Positions 51,661-60,544 of a stretch of 64,000 nucleotides of DNA are shown in pieces. Source of the stretch: JAUWKC01 sp035527845. Its GTDB lineage: Bacteria; Planctomycetota; Phycisphaerae; Sedimentisphaerales; Anaerobacaceae. A program made the position numbers and the translations under genes. Every line of letters begins with the position of its first letter. The first letter of the stretch is position 1. Location of the stretch: assembly GCA_035527845.1 (NCBI GenBank), contig DATKZT010000032.1:1-64000 (forward strand), written 5' to 3'. Under the pieces are notes generated by a model. It did no database searches, was not told where the DNA came from, and worked only from the letters and a program-made list of their open reading frames with translations.

Positions 51661-52743
51661 TTGGCGACTGAAGTCAGACTGCCGCAATTGGGTCAGACAA
51701 TGCAGGAAGGCACTATCGTCGAATACCGCGTTAACGTGGGCGACCAGGTCAACAAGGGCGATTGCATCTTCGAAATCGAGACCGATAAGGCCACGATGGA
51801 GATCGAATCGCCTGCCCAGGGTTACGTAAAGCACCTTCTTGTCGACGTCGGCCGAACACTTCCCGTCGGCAAACCCGTTCTTATCCTGGCTGGTAAGGAC
51901 GAAAAGGTGTCCGATGATTTTCTCGACTCCTTGAAACGCGAGAACCTTGATGCCGCCAAAACAGATGCCCCTCAAGATGTGCCAGTGCCTTCACCTGCTT
52001 CCAACGAGTTCACCGCGTCAACCGTTCCCCAGCCGGAACTCAAGCTCGGACAGACAGTAATCCTAACCCAAAAACAGAAAATAACCGCACAGAAAATGCT
52101 CCAGTCAAAACGCGAGATACCCTGCTTTTACCTCACCGTCAAGGCCGATGTCACTGACCTCGTTCAACTGCGGGCTCAACTTAATCAGAGCAGCGACGTA
52201 AGAACCTCGTACCATGATTTTATTATGCGTGCCCTCGCCGTGGGCCTGCGGAAGTTCCCTGTCATGACGGGCCGGTTTGCCGGAAACAGTATCGAACTTG
52301 CCGACGGCATTGACATCGGCATGGCCATCACTGCGCCGGATGGTTTGGTCGCGCCCATAGTCAGGAATGTTGACCAGAAAAACATTGCCCAAATCGCACA
52401 AGACAGTGAAAGCCTGATAGAAAAGGCCCTCAACAACAAGCTCACGCCCGCCGATCTCGAAGGCGGCTGCATCACTATCAGTAACCTCGGCCCCTTCGGG
52501 ATAGAGTCCTTCATTCCCATCGTTGTGCCAGGTCAGTGCAGCATCCTCGGCATCGGCCGGATTGCCGATACCTGCGTGCCCAACGACACCGGGGATTCCG
52601 ACCCCCAAAAGCCCGGAATCATTGTCCGAAAGCTGCTCAGCCTGACCCTCTCTGTTGACCACCGAATCACCAACGGCGCCTACGCTGGGCAGTTTCTTGA
52701 TTTCACAAGAAAGCTCCTCGAAGATACGTCCAACTTTGCATAG
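51661..52743 (+). CDS. Lipoyl 2-oxoacid dehydrogenase E2-like acyltransferase
   Basis: 360-residue protein. Lipoyl domain (residues 1-75) with the lipoylated K43 in EIETDKATMEIE, a 50-residue linker, then a catalytic acyltransferase domain (about 135-358). The peripheral E1/E3-binding domain that normally lies between them is absent. The active-site motif reads DHRITNGA, where DHRxxDGA is usual, so the conserved Asp is Asn; the His is kept. The TTG at 51661 (MATEVRLPQLG) is chosen on family start and GAGG upstream. No E1 or E3 gene is near. It may be a partial E2 or act with partners encoded elsewhere. Confidence 0.85.
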   Translation: MATEVRLPQLGQTMQEGTIVEYRVNVGDQVNKGDCIFEIETDKATMEIESPAQGYVKHLLVDVGRTLPVGKPVLILAGKDEKVSDDFLDSLKRENLDAAKTDAPQDVPVPSPASNEFTASTVPQPELKLGQTVILTQKQKITAQKMLQSKREIPCFYLTVKADVTDLVQLRAQLNQSSDVRTSYHDFIMRALAVGLRKFPVMTGRFAGNSIELADGIDIGMAITAPDGLVAPIVRNVDQKNIAQIAQDSESLIEKALNNKLTPADLEGGCITISNLGPFGIESFIPIVVPGQCSILGIGRIADTCVPNDTGDSDPQKPGIIVRKLLSLTLSVDHRITNGAYAGQFLDFTRKLLEDTSNFA

Positions 52744-53012
52744 AGGCCCTGTAACTGCCATCCCGGCGCCTGACAAAACACACCGAAATAAGCTGGGCTG
52801 AACGGGACCTTGTTTGTCATTCCACAAGGCATAAGAGTCAAAATACCGCCTATCTGTGCTGCTATTGGAGCTTTTTATCGGCTGGTCCCATAAAAAGGTA
52901 AAGTTTTTTGCATTTTCTTGCCGAATAAAACTAAAGGCAACTTAGCTGTTTATTAGCACTAAGAAGGGCGTTTGCGGCAGGTCAAACACCCTTACAGAAA
53001 CGGAGATGAGTC

Positions 53013-54293
53013 ATGAAAACCATAGCAGTCGTTAATCAAAAAGGTGGATGTGGCAAAACCACTGTAGCAATAAACCTCGCCAGCTCGCTGGCCGAGGCCG
53101 GTCACAGAACGCTCCTGGTCGACATGGACCCGCAGTCGCACTGTGCCGTCGGACTGGCTGTGCCGGAGGACCAGATCGAACAAAGCATATATGACGTGCT
53201 GATAAGCAGAAGCCGAAATGAACCCATAAAGCTCACGGAGATCCTCTGGCAGATCAGCGACAAACTCCAGCTTGCACCGGCAAGCATCGACCTTTCGGCA
53301 TACGAGCAGCAAATGGCCGGCATCGCCGACCGTGAATGCTGTCTGAGAGACGTTATCGCCCAGGTCAAAGACGAGTACGACTACACCATAATCGACTGCC
53401 CTCCCGCCGTCGGGTTGCTGACCTTCAGCGCCCTGCGTGCGGCCGCGGACGTCATCGTCCCGGTGGAGACCGGCTACTTCGCCCTGCACGGTCTGAGTAA
53501 ACAACTCGAAACACTCAGCATCCTCTGCGAGCGCTCAAACCAGCACGTGAACGTGAGGGTGCTCGCCAGCATGTACGACATCCGAACGAAAATGGCGAGG
53601 GAGATTCTCGCCGAACTGCGAAAGCACTTCGAAGACAAGATGTTCAAAACCATCGTCAACTTCAACACCAAGATAAAGGAGGCCGCCAGCCTCGGCCAGC
53701 CCATCAGCGAATACGACCCCGCGAGCAAAGGGCGGCGCGATTTCCACAACCTGGCTGAAGAAATCATCAGCTCGCACGCAAAGCTCCAGCGGCACGAGTT
53801 TGTCAACTCCCTCGCCGACCAGCTCGAAGCGATAAGCGCCACCGCCGATGAACTATTAATGGCGGCCAAGCGGGGCATAGAAGCCGAACCGGCCGCGGCC
53901 GAGCAAGTGCATCTTCCCACCGAAGCTTCGCTTGACGAGCTCCAACCGGACCAGACAACGGAAACTCCACAAGAGCAAGAACCGCTCGACATCGACGCCA
54001 AACTCGCCGACTTCTACGGCGTCAGCCAAGTTGAGGACGCCATCTTGTTCACCACCCTCTACCCGCGGGCTGATAGCGTGCAGATCGCGGGCGACTTCAA
54101 CAATTGGCAGCCGACCGAAACCCCAATGGAAAAAGTCGCAGACAACGGCGCGTGGCAGCTAAAGCTGAAACTGCCCGCCGGCAGGTATCGGTATCGCCTC
54201 GTCGTCGACGGACAGTGGCAGCAGGACCCATACAACGAAATTACCGAGATGAACCCCTACGGCGATTACAACTCCGTTCTCGAAGTTAAATAA
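53013..54293 (+). CDS. ParA-family ATPase fused to a CBM48-type domain
   Basis: 426 residues. Residues 1-255 form a complete ParA/Soj ATPase: deviant Walker A KGGCGKTT (10-17, with signature K10 and K15), switch I region DMDPQSHCAVGL, and the Walker B region TIIDCPPAVGLLTF. A helical linker with an acidic Pro/Gln stretch (about 270-330) follows. Residues about 342-426 are an AMPK-beta/CBM48-type glycogen-binding domain: VQIAGDFNNWQPTETPM, GRYRYRLVVDGQWQQDP, NPYGDYNSVLEVK. No parB is adjacent (parB lies at 4217). It could position glycogen granules or link carbon state to segregation (inference). Confidence 0.88.
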   Translation: MKTIAVVNQKGGCGKTTVAINLASSLAEAGHRTLLVDMDPQSHCAVGLAVPEDQIEQSIYDVLISRSRNEPIKLTEILWQISDKLQLAPASIDLSAYEQQMAGIADRECCLRDVIAQVKDEYDYTIIDCPPAVGLLTFSALRAAADVIVPVETGYFALHGLSKQLETLSILCERSNQHVNVRVLASMYDIRTKMAREILAELRKHFEDKMFKTIVNFNTKIKEAASLGQPISEYDPASKGRRDFHNLAEEIISSHAKLQRHEFVNSLADQLEAISATADELLMAAKRGIEAEPAAAEQVHLPTEASLDELQPDQTTETPQEQEPLDIDAKLADFYGVSQVEDAILFTTLYPRADSVQIAGDFNNWQPTETPMEKVADNGAWQLKLKLPAGRYRYRLVVDGQWQQDPYNEITEMNPYGDYNSVLEVK

Positions 54294-54444
54294 AAACAGC
54301 CCTTTCTTATGCCCCCCAAAGGGAAAGTCTGCCCGCTCGGGAAAAACTTATTTTTTTCTCGCCCCTTTCTCCAGGCCATGCTACAATTCGCAATACATCT
54401 GCCAAAAATGCGTTTGCGCGGGCGATTGCGAAGGTCACAAGAGA

Positions 54445-55065
54445 ATGGATGCTCGCAATGCAAAAAAATGGTTGGTCGCAGTTGGTATTACGGCGCTGGG
54501 CTTCTGCGCCCGCCCGCTTGGCGCCACGGAGGTCCGCACTTACGGCGGCCGGTTCGACCTGCCCATCATCGACCTTCCCGGCCCCGGCAGCCAAATGACC
54601 GAGGCCGTCATAGAGGTCCCCGACCACTTCCCCATCCATGACCTCGATGTCCGAATCAACATCACACACACCAACGTATTCGACTTGCAGCTGCTGCTGC
54701 AAAACCCGCTCGGCTCGCGCATCTGCCTCAATATGTACGACTTCAAAGACGAGTTCGGCATCTACCCCAACTACACCAATACCATCTTCGACGACGAGGC
54801 CCTGTTCTCTATCGAGGACGCCGAGCCGCCTTTTACAGGCCGATTCAGGCCAAGGCAGCCTTACGAGCTGGCCCTCTTTGACGGCCGCGACGCCTATGGC
54901 CCATGGAGTCTTCAGATTTACGATATGTACGATTGGGATACCGGCACACTCGACAGTTTCGAGCTGACTTTCACCACCCCGGAACCCGCCTCCGCCTTAA
55001 TCTTCGCCCTCGGCGCCGCCCTTATCACCATCTTCCGCCCCCGCCGAATAATCAACACTCCTTAA
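54445..55065 (+). CDS. P-domain PEP-CTERM protein
   Basis: 206-residue exported protein with a signal peptide (residues 1-27, ending RPLGA), a proprotein convertase P-like beta domain (VIEVPDHFPIHDLDVRINITHTNVFDLQLLLQNP through YGPWSLQIYDMYDWDTGTLDSFELTF) and a C-terminal PEP-CTERM tag (TPEPASALIFALGAALITIFRPRR). P domains usually accompany subtilisin-like proteases; here it stands alone as a surface module. The start codon ATG 54445 has only a weak ribosome site (AAGAGA). Confidence 0.85.
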   Translation: MDARNAKKWLVAVGITALGFCARPLGATEVRTYGGRFDLPIIDLPGPGSQMTEAVIEVPDHFPIHDLDVRINITHTNVFDLQLLLQNPLGSRICLNMYDFKDEFGIYPNYTNTIFDDEALFSIEDAEPPFTGRFRPRQPYELALFDGRDAYGPWSLQIYDMYDWDTGTLDSFELTFTTPEPASALIFALGAALITIFRPRRIINTP

Positions 55066-55645
55066 TCGATAATCATTTCCAAGCCCCCCACAATAATCGT
55101 TCACAAATCATCCGAAATGGCCCCCAAAAAAACCTCTCCCTCCGCGCTGTGCCGTTCACAGCACGAGCTTCCGCATTCCATTTGTGTCGCTATTGCGGGC
55201 CCCGGCCAGCAGTCGGCAGGGCAGCCCAAAATCCTCCTGCCACCACAAATCCTGCCATTCCAACTCGGCTCCAGCCTTGTAAAACCGGCCGGGCCGATTA
55301 AAGGCGCACAGCGCATCCCTTAAGTGCCTTCAAACTCATAGCGAAGCTGCCCGTGCAACTGTTGACAATAAATCTGAGAATTTTTGGAAAATTTTCAAAA
55401 AACTCGCCATAGGGCCCTTTTCCGCCGTCCCGAATAGCCCATTTTAACACGAAAATCCGCAAAAAGCCTGCCTTGGCGCCAAATCGCTCATCCTGCGGCA
55501 CCATGCAGTTCTCGGGCTGGGTCTGTGCAAGCCCGGCCTTTTCGTGCGTTTTTTTCTAAAAAGGCGGGGATATTAGACTAAAATGGGCGGGTGAATCGTT
55601 GTACCTGTGCGAAACGGCCGTTTACTTTGATGGACACGCGGTTCA
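55066..55645. other. Gene-free 0.6 kb before the first ECF unit
   Basis: No credible gene. It contains a TTGACA near 55362 without a good -10, and a small stem GGGCT/AGCCC near 55512-55534 followed by short T runs. It may carry the promoter of the ECF unit, but I cannot place it. Confidence 0.4.
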
Positions 55646-56188
55646 ATGGTGGAAGACAGACTACTGGTGTGGAAATTCAATCGCGGCAGCAAGGATGCCC
55701 TGCGACGGATCTATGAAAAGTACAAAGATGACCTGCTCGGCCTGGCGGTGACTCTGCTGCGGGATAGAAGCGTAGCCGAAGACATCGTGCACGATGTGTT
55801 TATTTCATTCGCACGAAGCTGCGGCAGCTTCCGTCTCAACGGCACACTCAAAGGGTATCTTTCGACCTGCGTGGCGAATGAGGCCCGTGACAGGAACCGT
55901 TTGAAGTCGGGCCGGGATACCGGATTGGATGCGGCAGAGGCGGCCGGTTCGAATTCACCCGGGCCTGCCGAGTACGCGATGGGCAGCGAGGAATCGGACA
56001 AGCTGCAGGATTTGCTTGGGCGCCTCCCCTACGAGCAGCGAGAGGTCATTGTCCTGCACCTGCACCACGGGATGCGATTTCGAGAAATAGCCAAAGGCCT
56101 CGGTATTTCGATTAACACGGTCCAAAGCAGGTATCGTTACGGCCTGAATAGACTTCGGTCAATTGTCAATGGCGAGGTGACCAAATGA
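55646..56188 (+). CDS. ECF sigma factor, unit 1
   Basis: 180-residue sigma70-family factor of ECF type. Region 2 (about 20-85: LGLAVTLLRDRSVAEDIVHDVFISFAR) and region 4 (about 120-175: LPYEQREVIVLHLHHGMRFREIAKGLGISINTVQSRYRYGLNRLR) are complete. It starts a three-gene unit whose second gene overlaps by four bases. It is closely similar to the factor at 58042 (region 4 YEQREV and SRYRYGLN are shared), showing tandem duplication. Probable target: its own unit and exported proteins. Confidence 0.9.
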   Translation: MVEDRLLVWKFNRGSKDALRRIYEKYKDDLLGLAVTLLRDRSVAEDIVHDVFISFARSCGSFRLNGTLKGYLSTCVANEARDRNRLKSGRDTGLDAAEAAGSNSPGPAEYAMGSEESDKLQDLLGRLPYEQREVIVLHLHHGMRFREIAKGLGISINTVQSRYRYGLNRLRSIVNGEVTK

Positions 56189-56628
56189 GACTTAGAGAAA
56201 ATATGGAAGAATTCATAAGAAGCAGAAAGCCGCATATCAAGACCGGCAGCGATACTGACAAGCGGATTCTTGCCGACTCATTTGCCGCAATGGAAGCAGC
56301 AAAGCCGCAATCGAAGGGTGGCAGGCCGAATCCGTGGAAGGTAGTCGTCCAAAGCAGAATGACCAAAGTTGCAGCAGCGGCTGTGGTCATCGTGCTCATT
56401 GGCGTTGTTGGTCATCGAATTTCACGCGAGCAAACCGATGGTCAAACCGCTTCGGAAGCTACAAAGTCTCCCGCCGAAATGCTTACTTACGCATCACTTA
56501 CGGTTGCCTATCGCCAGGGAGGATTCGAAGAGGTGGAGAAACAGTGCGAGAAGGCTTTCGAGTTGTTGGGACCAAGGCCGGCGAGTTTGTCGCCTCAGCA
56601 GGTGCTGACAGAATTTAACGGTTCATAA
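56185..56628 (+). CDS. One-helix membrane protein, putative anti-sigma, unit 1
   Basis: 147-residue protein with a cytoplasmic basic N-terminus (about 65 residues), one membrane helix (VAAAAVVIVLIGVVGHRI, about 72-90) and a short outer part with AEMLTYASLTVAYRQGGFEEVEKQ. There is no zinc-binding HxxxCxxC motif, so it is not a ZAS-type anti-sigma. Overlap with the sigma gene (ATGA), size and topology suggest an anti-sigma or signal-transducing partner (inference). The same gene order recurs at 58581. Confidence 0.65.
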   Translation: MRLRENMEEFIRSRKPHIKTGSDTDKRILADSFAAMEAAKPQSKGGRPNPWKVVVQSRMTKVAAAAVVIVLIGVVGHRISREQTDGQTASEATKSPAEMLTYASLTVAYRQGGFEEVEKQCEKAFELLGPRPASLSPQQVLTEFNGS

Positions 56629-56646
56629 TTAGAAAGGACATAGGAC

Positions 56647-57846
56647 ATGAGAATACTCAAATACAACAGGTTTGTAACCGGACTGTGTGTTGTTCTTGTA
56701 CTATTTGCGTCGAACGCACTTGTGTTAGCGTTGCCGCCGGACCCGGATAATGCAGCGTTGCTTTATTATCAGGCCTTTCTTTTGCGGAAGCAGCCTGATG
56801 AGACAATGAAAGAGATGCTGGGTGATCTGTCGCGCGGCAAGATACCGGTCGATAAAAGAATCACCGAATATGTGGAAAGCAATCGGCGTGTCATCGAGTT
56901 GACAATTGCGGCGGCGGATATCCCAATTTGCGATTGGGGTTTGAAGTTCTCCGACGGCTGGTCTATGGAGATACCGTATCTGTGGGAGGCCAGGGAGATA
57001 TTCAGGCTTCTGATCGCCGATGCGAGGATTCTGGCCGGCAAAGCCGATTATGAATCGGCAATCGACCGCTGCGTAAGCGTTCGTAAGTTGGCTTCACACG
57101 CGGCCGAAGAAACAACTCTCGTAGGCTATCTGGCCGGGTCAAAAATCGATGAACTTGCGAACAAGTGTATCCAGGACATTCTCTCATCCGCACCGGTGGA
57201 TTTGCAGGCATTAGAATCGCTCAAGAGGGGATTGGAGGAACTTGAGAGCAGATTTATCCCGTTGAAGTTCTCAGTGCATGGTGAGCATGAGCATGTTGCA
57301 CGTTATATGAGTGTGGAAGAGGTTGGCGAAATAATCCCCCTGCTTGAAGGTTTCGTCTTTGCTCAAGACGCGGCCAAAGTAAGTATTGTGAAAGACCGCA
57401 TTCTTGCTGCCGACGAGCGGTTCTGCCGGATGAACAGGGACTACTTCGATAAACACGCAGCCGCCGTTATTTCCGCTGTTGATTTGCCCTACGCCCAGGC
57501 CTATGGCAAGCTCAAAGATTTGGGCGACGGCCCCCGCAGGGAATTTGAGAAGAATCCGGATGCAACGCTGGCCGCTGTCTTGGCCCCTTCATTAGACAAT
57601 GCTTATAACTGCCAAGTACACAGAACAACGTATTCAAATGCTCTCAAGGCCGCGGTTGAACTCTACATAATAGCGGCAAGAACCTCCCAACTTCCTGATG
57701 CGCTCCCTGCCGGTCTGCCCAGGGATATGTTCAGCGGCCAGGATTTCGAATATGAAAAGAAGGAGGATGGTTTTGTGCTTCGCTGTCGGGCCAAGGATTT
57801 GGATGAAGACAAAATCCACGAGTATGAGTTCAAGGTCAGAAAGTGA
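56647..57846 (+). CDS. Exported protein of the ECF unit, copy 1
   Basis: 399-residue exported protein with a signal peptide (about 1-29, ending LVLAL) and a mostly helical body opening with DPDNAALLYYQAFLLRK. The C-terminal part has LPDALPAGLPRDMFSGQDFEYEKKEDGFVLRC, a pattern I associate with exported proteins in Phycisphaerae but cannot name. It is about half identical by eye to the product at 59039. It lies 18 bases after the membrane protein gene and ends at a terminator. It may be the sensor or effector of the sigma pair. Confidence 0.7.
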   Translation: MRILKYNRFVTGLCVVLVLFASNALVLALPPDPDNAALLYYQAFLLRKQPDETMKEMLGDLSRGKIPVDKRITEYVESNRRVIELTIAAADIPICDWGLKFSDGWSMEIPYLWEAREIFRLLIADARILAGKADYESAIDRCVSVRKLASHAAEETTLVGYLAGSKIDELANKCIQDILSSAPVDLQALESLKRGLEELESRFIPLKFSVHGEHEHVARYMSVEEVGEIIPLLEGFVFAQDAAKVSIVKDRILAADERFCRMNRDYFDKHAAAVISAVDLPYAQAYGKLKDLGDGPRREFEKNPDATLAAVLAPSLDNAYNCQVHRTTYSNALKAAVELYIIAARTSQLPDALPAGLPRDMFSGQDFEYEKKEDGFVLRCRAKDLDEDKIHEYEFKVRK

Positions 57847-57870
57847 TGCTACCATTTTCACCAACAGCAA

Positions 57871-57897
57871 GGCCGGGCCTGTTGGCTCGGCCTTTTC
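57871..57897 (+). terminator. Terminator of ECF unit 1
   Basis: 9-bp stem GGCCGGGCC/GGCTCGGCC with a four-base loop and four T residues, 25 bases after the stop. The stem is identical to that of the terminator at 60249. Confidence 0.85.
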
Positions 57898-58041
57898 TAT
57901 TCGCTCTCGCAGCAGGATGCTCCTGCATCCGGGAAACACAATATTTTGCAGAAAAATGCAATTTTATTTAGACTGATACGACCGGCTTAACCGTGATAGT
58001 AACGAGGAATGGCCGTTCCGATGTGAGTCGAGTGCGACCCA

Positions 58042-58584
58042 ATGATAGAAGACAGGCTGCTTATACTGAGGTTCAAGCGCGGCAGCAAGGATGCTCTGCA
58101 GCGAATCTATGAAAAGTATCTTGGTTTTCTGGTGACGCTGGCAGCCGCTCTCTTAAATGATGTTAATACCGCCGAAGACATTGTGCACGACTTCTTTGTT
58201 ATGTTCGCTCAGTCGGCCGAAAGGCTCAGGCTGGACGGCAGTCTCAAGAGTTATCTGGCAACCTGTGTGGCCAATCGTGCACGCGACGAAATGCGAGCCA
58301 GACGGCGGCAATCTGTCGGCCCGGACGAGGCCCTTTCGAACCAGTCAGAGTCAAGGGGGCCGGAGTTGGCGGCAGTGTGCGGCGAAGAGCTGCAACAGAT
58401 GGCTGAGGCAATGGCCCAACTGCCCTATGAGCAGAGAGAGGTAATGATTCTCCATCTGCAGGGTGGAATGAAGTTTACCCAAATAGCCAGCTTCGAAAGC
58501 GTTTCAGTCAATACTATCCGAAGTCGATATCGGTACGGCCTGAATAAGTTACGGTCAATGCTCAATACCGAGGTGAAAAGATGA
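58042..58584 (+). CDS. ECF sigma factor, unit 2
   Basis: 180-residue ECF sigma factor, a paralogue of the factor at 55646 with the same length and start (IEDRLLILRFKRGSKDALQRIYEKY). Region 2 and region 4 are complete. In region 4 the turn reads IASFESVSVNTI, replacing the usual LGIS-type turn seen in unit 1, so its promoter preference may have changed. It overlaps the next gene by four bases. Confidence 0.9.
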   Translation: MIEDRLLILRFKRGSKDALQRIYEKYLGFLVTLAAALLNDVNTAEDIVHDFFVMFAQSAERLRLDGSLKSYLATCVANRARDEMRARRRQSVGPDEALSNQSESRGPELAAVCGEELQQMAEAMAQLPYEQREVMILHLQGGMKFTQIASFESVSVNTIRSRYRYGLNKLRSMLNTEVKR

Positions 58585-59042
58585 AAACGGCGCAAATAAA
58601 GAGGCTGGTCAGGAAGTTACACGTTAACCCCAGTGCCCGGATGCACGACAGAACCCTTTGCGATGCTCTAAAGGCACAGGCCGAATCGCAAAAGACCGAA
58701 TCCGCTGAAATGCACCGTGGCGTTCTCACCACAATCATGACAAATAGAGCAACAAGACTTGCCACGGCGGCTGTGGTCATCGTGCTGATTGGCTTTGTTA
58801 TCGTCCATCAGGCCGCGCGCAGGCAAATTGATGGGCAACCATTCACGGATGCTGCAAAGTCGCCCGGCGAAATGATGACGGCGATGTCGCTCAATATCGC
58901 TTATCGTAAGGGAGGGCTGGAGGCAGTCGAGAAGCAGGGTGACAGGGCCTTCAAGATGCTCCGACTGCAACCAACCAGCATATCAGTCAGGCAGTTACTT
59001 GAGGAATTTGATAGTGGAGAAGTGGAAAGGAAGGAATTATGA
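58581..59042 (+). CDS. One-helix membrane protein, putative anti-sigma, unit 2
   Basis: 153-residue paralogue of the protein at 56185. Basic N-terminus of about 65 residues, membrane helix LATAAVVIVLIGFVIVHQAA, then SPGEMMTAMSLNIAYRKGGLEAVEKQ. The outer segment is the best-kept part between the two copies. Again there is no zinc motif. It overlaps both neighbours by four bases, so all three genes of this unit are translationally coupled. Confidence 0.65.
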   Translation: MKTAQIKRLVRKLHVNPSARMHDRTLCDALKAQAESQKTESAEMHRGVLTTIMTNRATRLATAAVVIVLIGFVIVHQAARRQIDGQPFTDAAKSPGEMMTAMSLNIAYRKGGLEAVEKQGDRAFKMLRLQPTSISVRQLLEEFDSGEVERKEL

Positions 59043-60223
59043 AGACCATCGCACGAAAGAAATCAACAATAGTCGTTGTTGTTTCACTGATCAGCCTCGT
59101 ATTGACTCAACCGGCATTTGCTTATCCGCCTGATAATGCGGCGATACTCTATTACAGAGCATGTCTGTCATATCAGGCTGATGAAGAAATGGAAGGGGCG
59201 TTGTCCGACCTGCATAAGGGCAAGACCGAGCTCGATGACCAAATCAGAGAATATGTTGAGAAGAACAGATATGTGATTAACCTCGTATTGGATGCCTCAG
59301 AGGTGAGGAATTGCGATTGGGGTCTGGATTACTCCGACGGTCTGGCGGTGCTCGCGCCGCCTCTTAATGTCTTGAGAAAATTAGGCAGGCTCGTTATCGC
59401 CGATGGCAAAATCCTTGCCGAGGAGGGTGACTATGAGGCCGCATTGAGTCGCTGCGTGAGCGTTCGCAAAATGGGTCGGCACGTAGGTGAGCCCCTGATC
59501 ATAGATTACTTGGTAGGTATTTCGCTCGGTGATTTGGCAAACAAGGGCATGCAGAGTGTCCTGGCGGACATGTCGCCGGACCTGCAAACCTTGAGGTGGC
59601 TTAAGAACCAACTGGCGGAGATAGAGACCAGACCTCTTTTGGCGAAGGCTGCTATAAGTGAGGAGGCGAAGTTTTATCTGGCGGCCATGCAAAAAGAAAA
59701 GGCAGAAGAGATATTAAAGATGTTTTCCGATAATGAGTGCAGTGACGCATCGGTCCCAAATCAGCTTCTCGAGCGGATTAGAAACGGCGACGAAGACTTC
59801 TTTGAAAGAAACAGAATTTACTGGCAGGACATTTACGGCCAGGCCATGGCCGCTTTGGATTTGCCTTATCCGCAGGCTTATCTCAGACTCAAAGAGATTG
59901 GCGAAGAGCCCGCCAGGGACGCCAATTCCAATCCGGATGCGACTTTGTCCGCCATCCTTCAGCCCGCATTAGGAGCTGTTTACTCGATAGGGGTTAGATT
60001 TGAAACCTTTTCTAATGCCGTCAGATCAGCCGTTGATATTTACATAATACATGCCGAAACCGGTCGGTTACCTGATGGGCTTCCTGCAGGTCTACCCAAG
60101 GACCTGTTCAGCGGCGGGGATTTCGAATATGAGAAGAAAACCGATGGTTTTGTACTTCGATGCCAGGCCAAGGATTTGGATAAAGACAAACTCCACGAGT
60201 ACGAATTCAAAATGAGAAAGTGA
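59039..60223 (+). CDS. Exported protein of the ECF unit, copy 2
   Basis: 394-residue paralogue of the product at 56647, with a signal peptide (about 1-28, ending PAFAY), the same opening (PPDNAAILYYRACL), the shared CDWGLDYSDG and CVSVRKMGRHVGE segments, and the same C-terminal end (LPDGLPAGLPKDLFSGGDFEYEKK to HEYEFKMRK). Function unknown. It ends at a terminator almost identical to that of unit 1. Confidence 0.7.
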   Translation: MKTIARKKSTIVVVVSLISLVLTQPAFAYPPDNAAILYYRACLSYQADEEMEGALSDLHKGKTELDDQIREYVEKNRYVINLVLDASEVRNCDWGLDYSDGLAVLAPPLNVLRKLGRLVIADGKILAEEGDYEAALSRCVSVRKMGRHVGEPLIIDYLVGISLGDLANKGMQSVLADMSPDLQTLRWLKNQLAEIETRPLLAKAAISEEAKFYLAAMQKEKAEEILKMFSDNECSDASVPNQLLERIRNGDEDFFERNRIYWQDIYGQAMAALDLPYPQAYLRLKEIGEEPARDANSNPDATLSAILQPALGAVYSIGVRFETFSNAVRSAVDIYIIHAETGRLPDGLPAGLPKDLFSGGDFEYEKKTDGFVLRCQAKDLDKDKLHEYEFKMRK

Positions 60224-60248
60224 TACCCACCATTTTCAACAACAAAAA

Positions 60249-60277
60249 GGCCGGGCCCGTAGGCTCGGCCTTTTTTA
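60249..60277 (+). terminator. Terminator of ECF unit 2
   Basis: Same 9-bp GGCCGGGCC/GGCTCGGCC stem as at 57871, loop CGTA, six T residues. Confidence 0.88.
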
Positions 60278-60392
60278 TTCGCTGTTGGAGGGGGATGCTC
60301 CGAGGGGTCCAGGTGCCGCCGTGGGGCGCCCGCCGGCGCGCCTCCGCCGTCCTCTACGACGGAACCGAGCAAGAATATTTCTTTCGGTGTAG

Positions 60393-60421
60393 TTGACAAC
60401 GGCGATTCTGGTCCGTATATT
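60393..60421 (+). promoter_or_regulatory. Sigma70-type promoter of the gamma-glutamyltransferase operon
   Basis: TTGACA (60393-60398), 17-bp spacer, TATATT (60416-60421). It predicts a leader of about 115 bases before the GTG at 60545. Confidence 0.75.
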
Positions 60422-60544
60422 TTATGTGATAAGGACTTGTCTGAGTAAACTCGGGAACGATTATTATTGGACTTTGGCCCAGGCGGCAAACGGGCGTTTG
60501 CGTCTGGGTAGTGCTCTTACATTTCGGGAGGAGCTTACCGGTCC

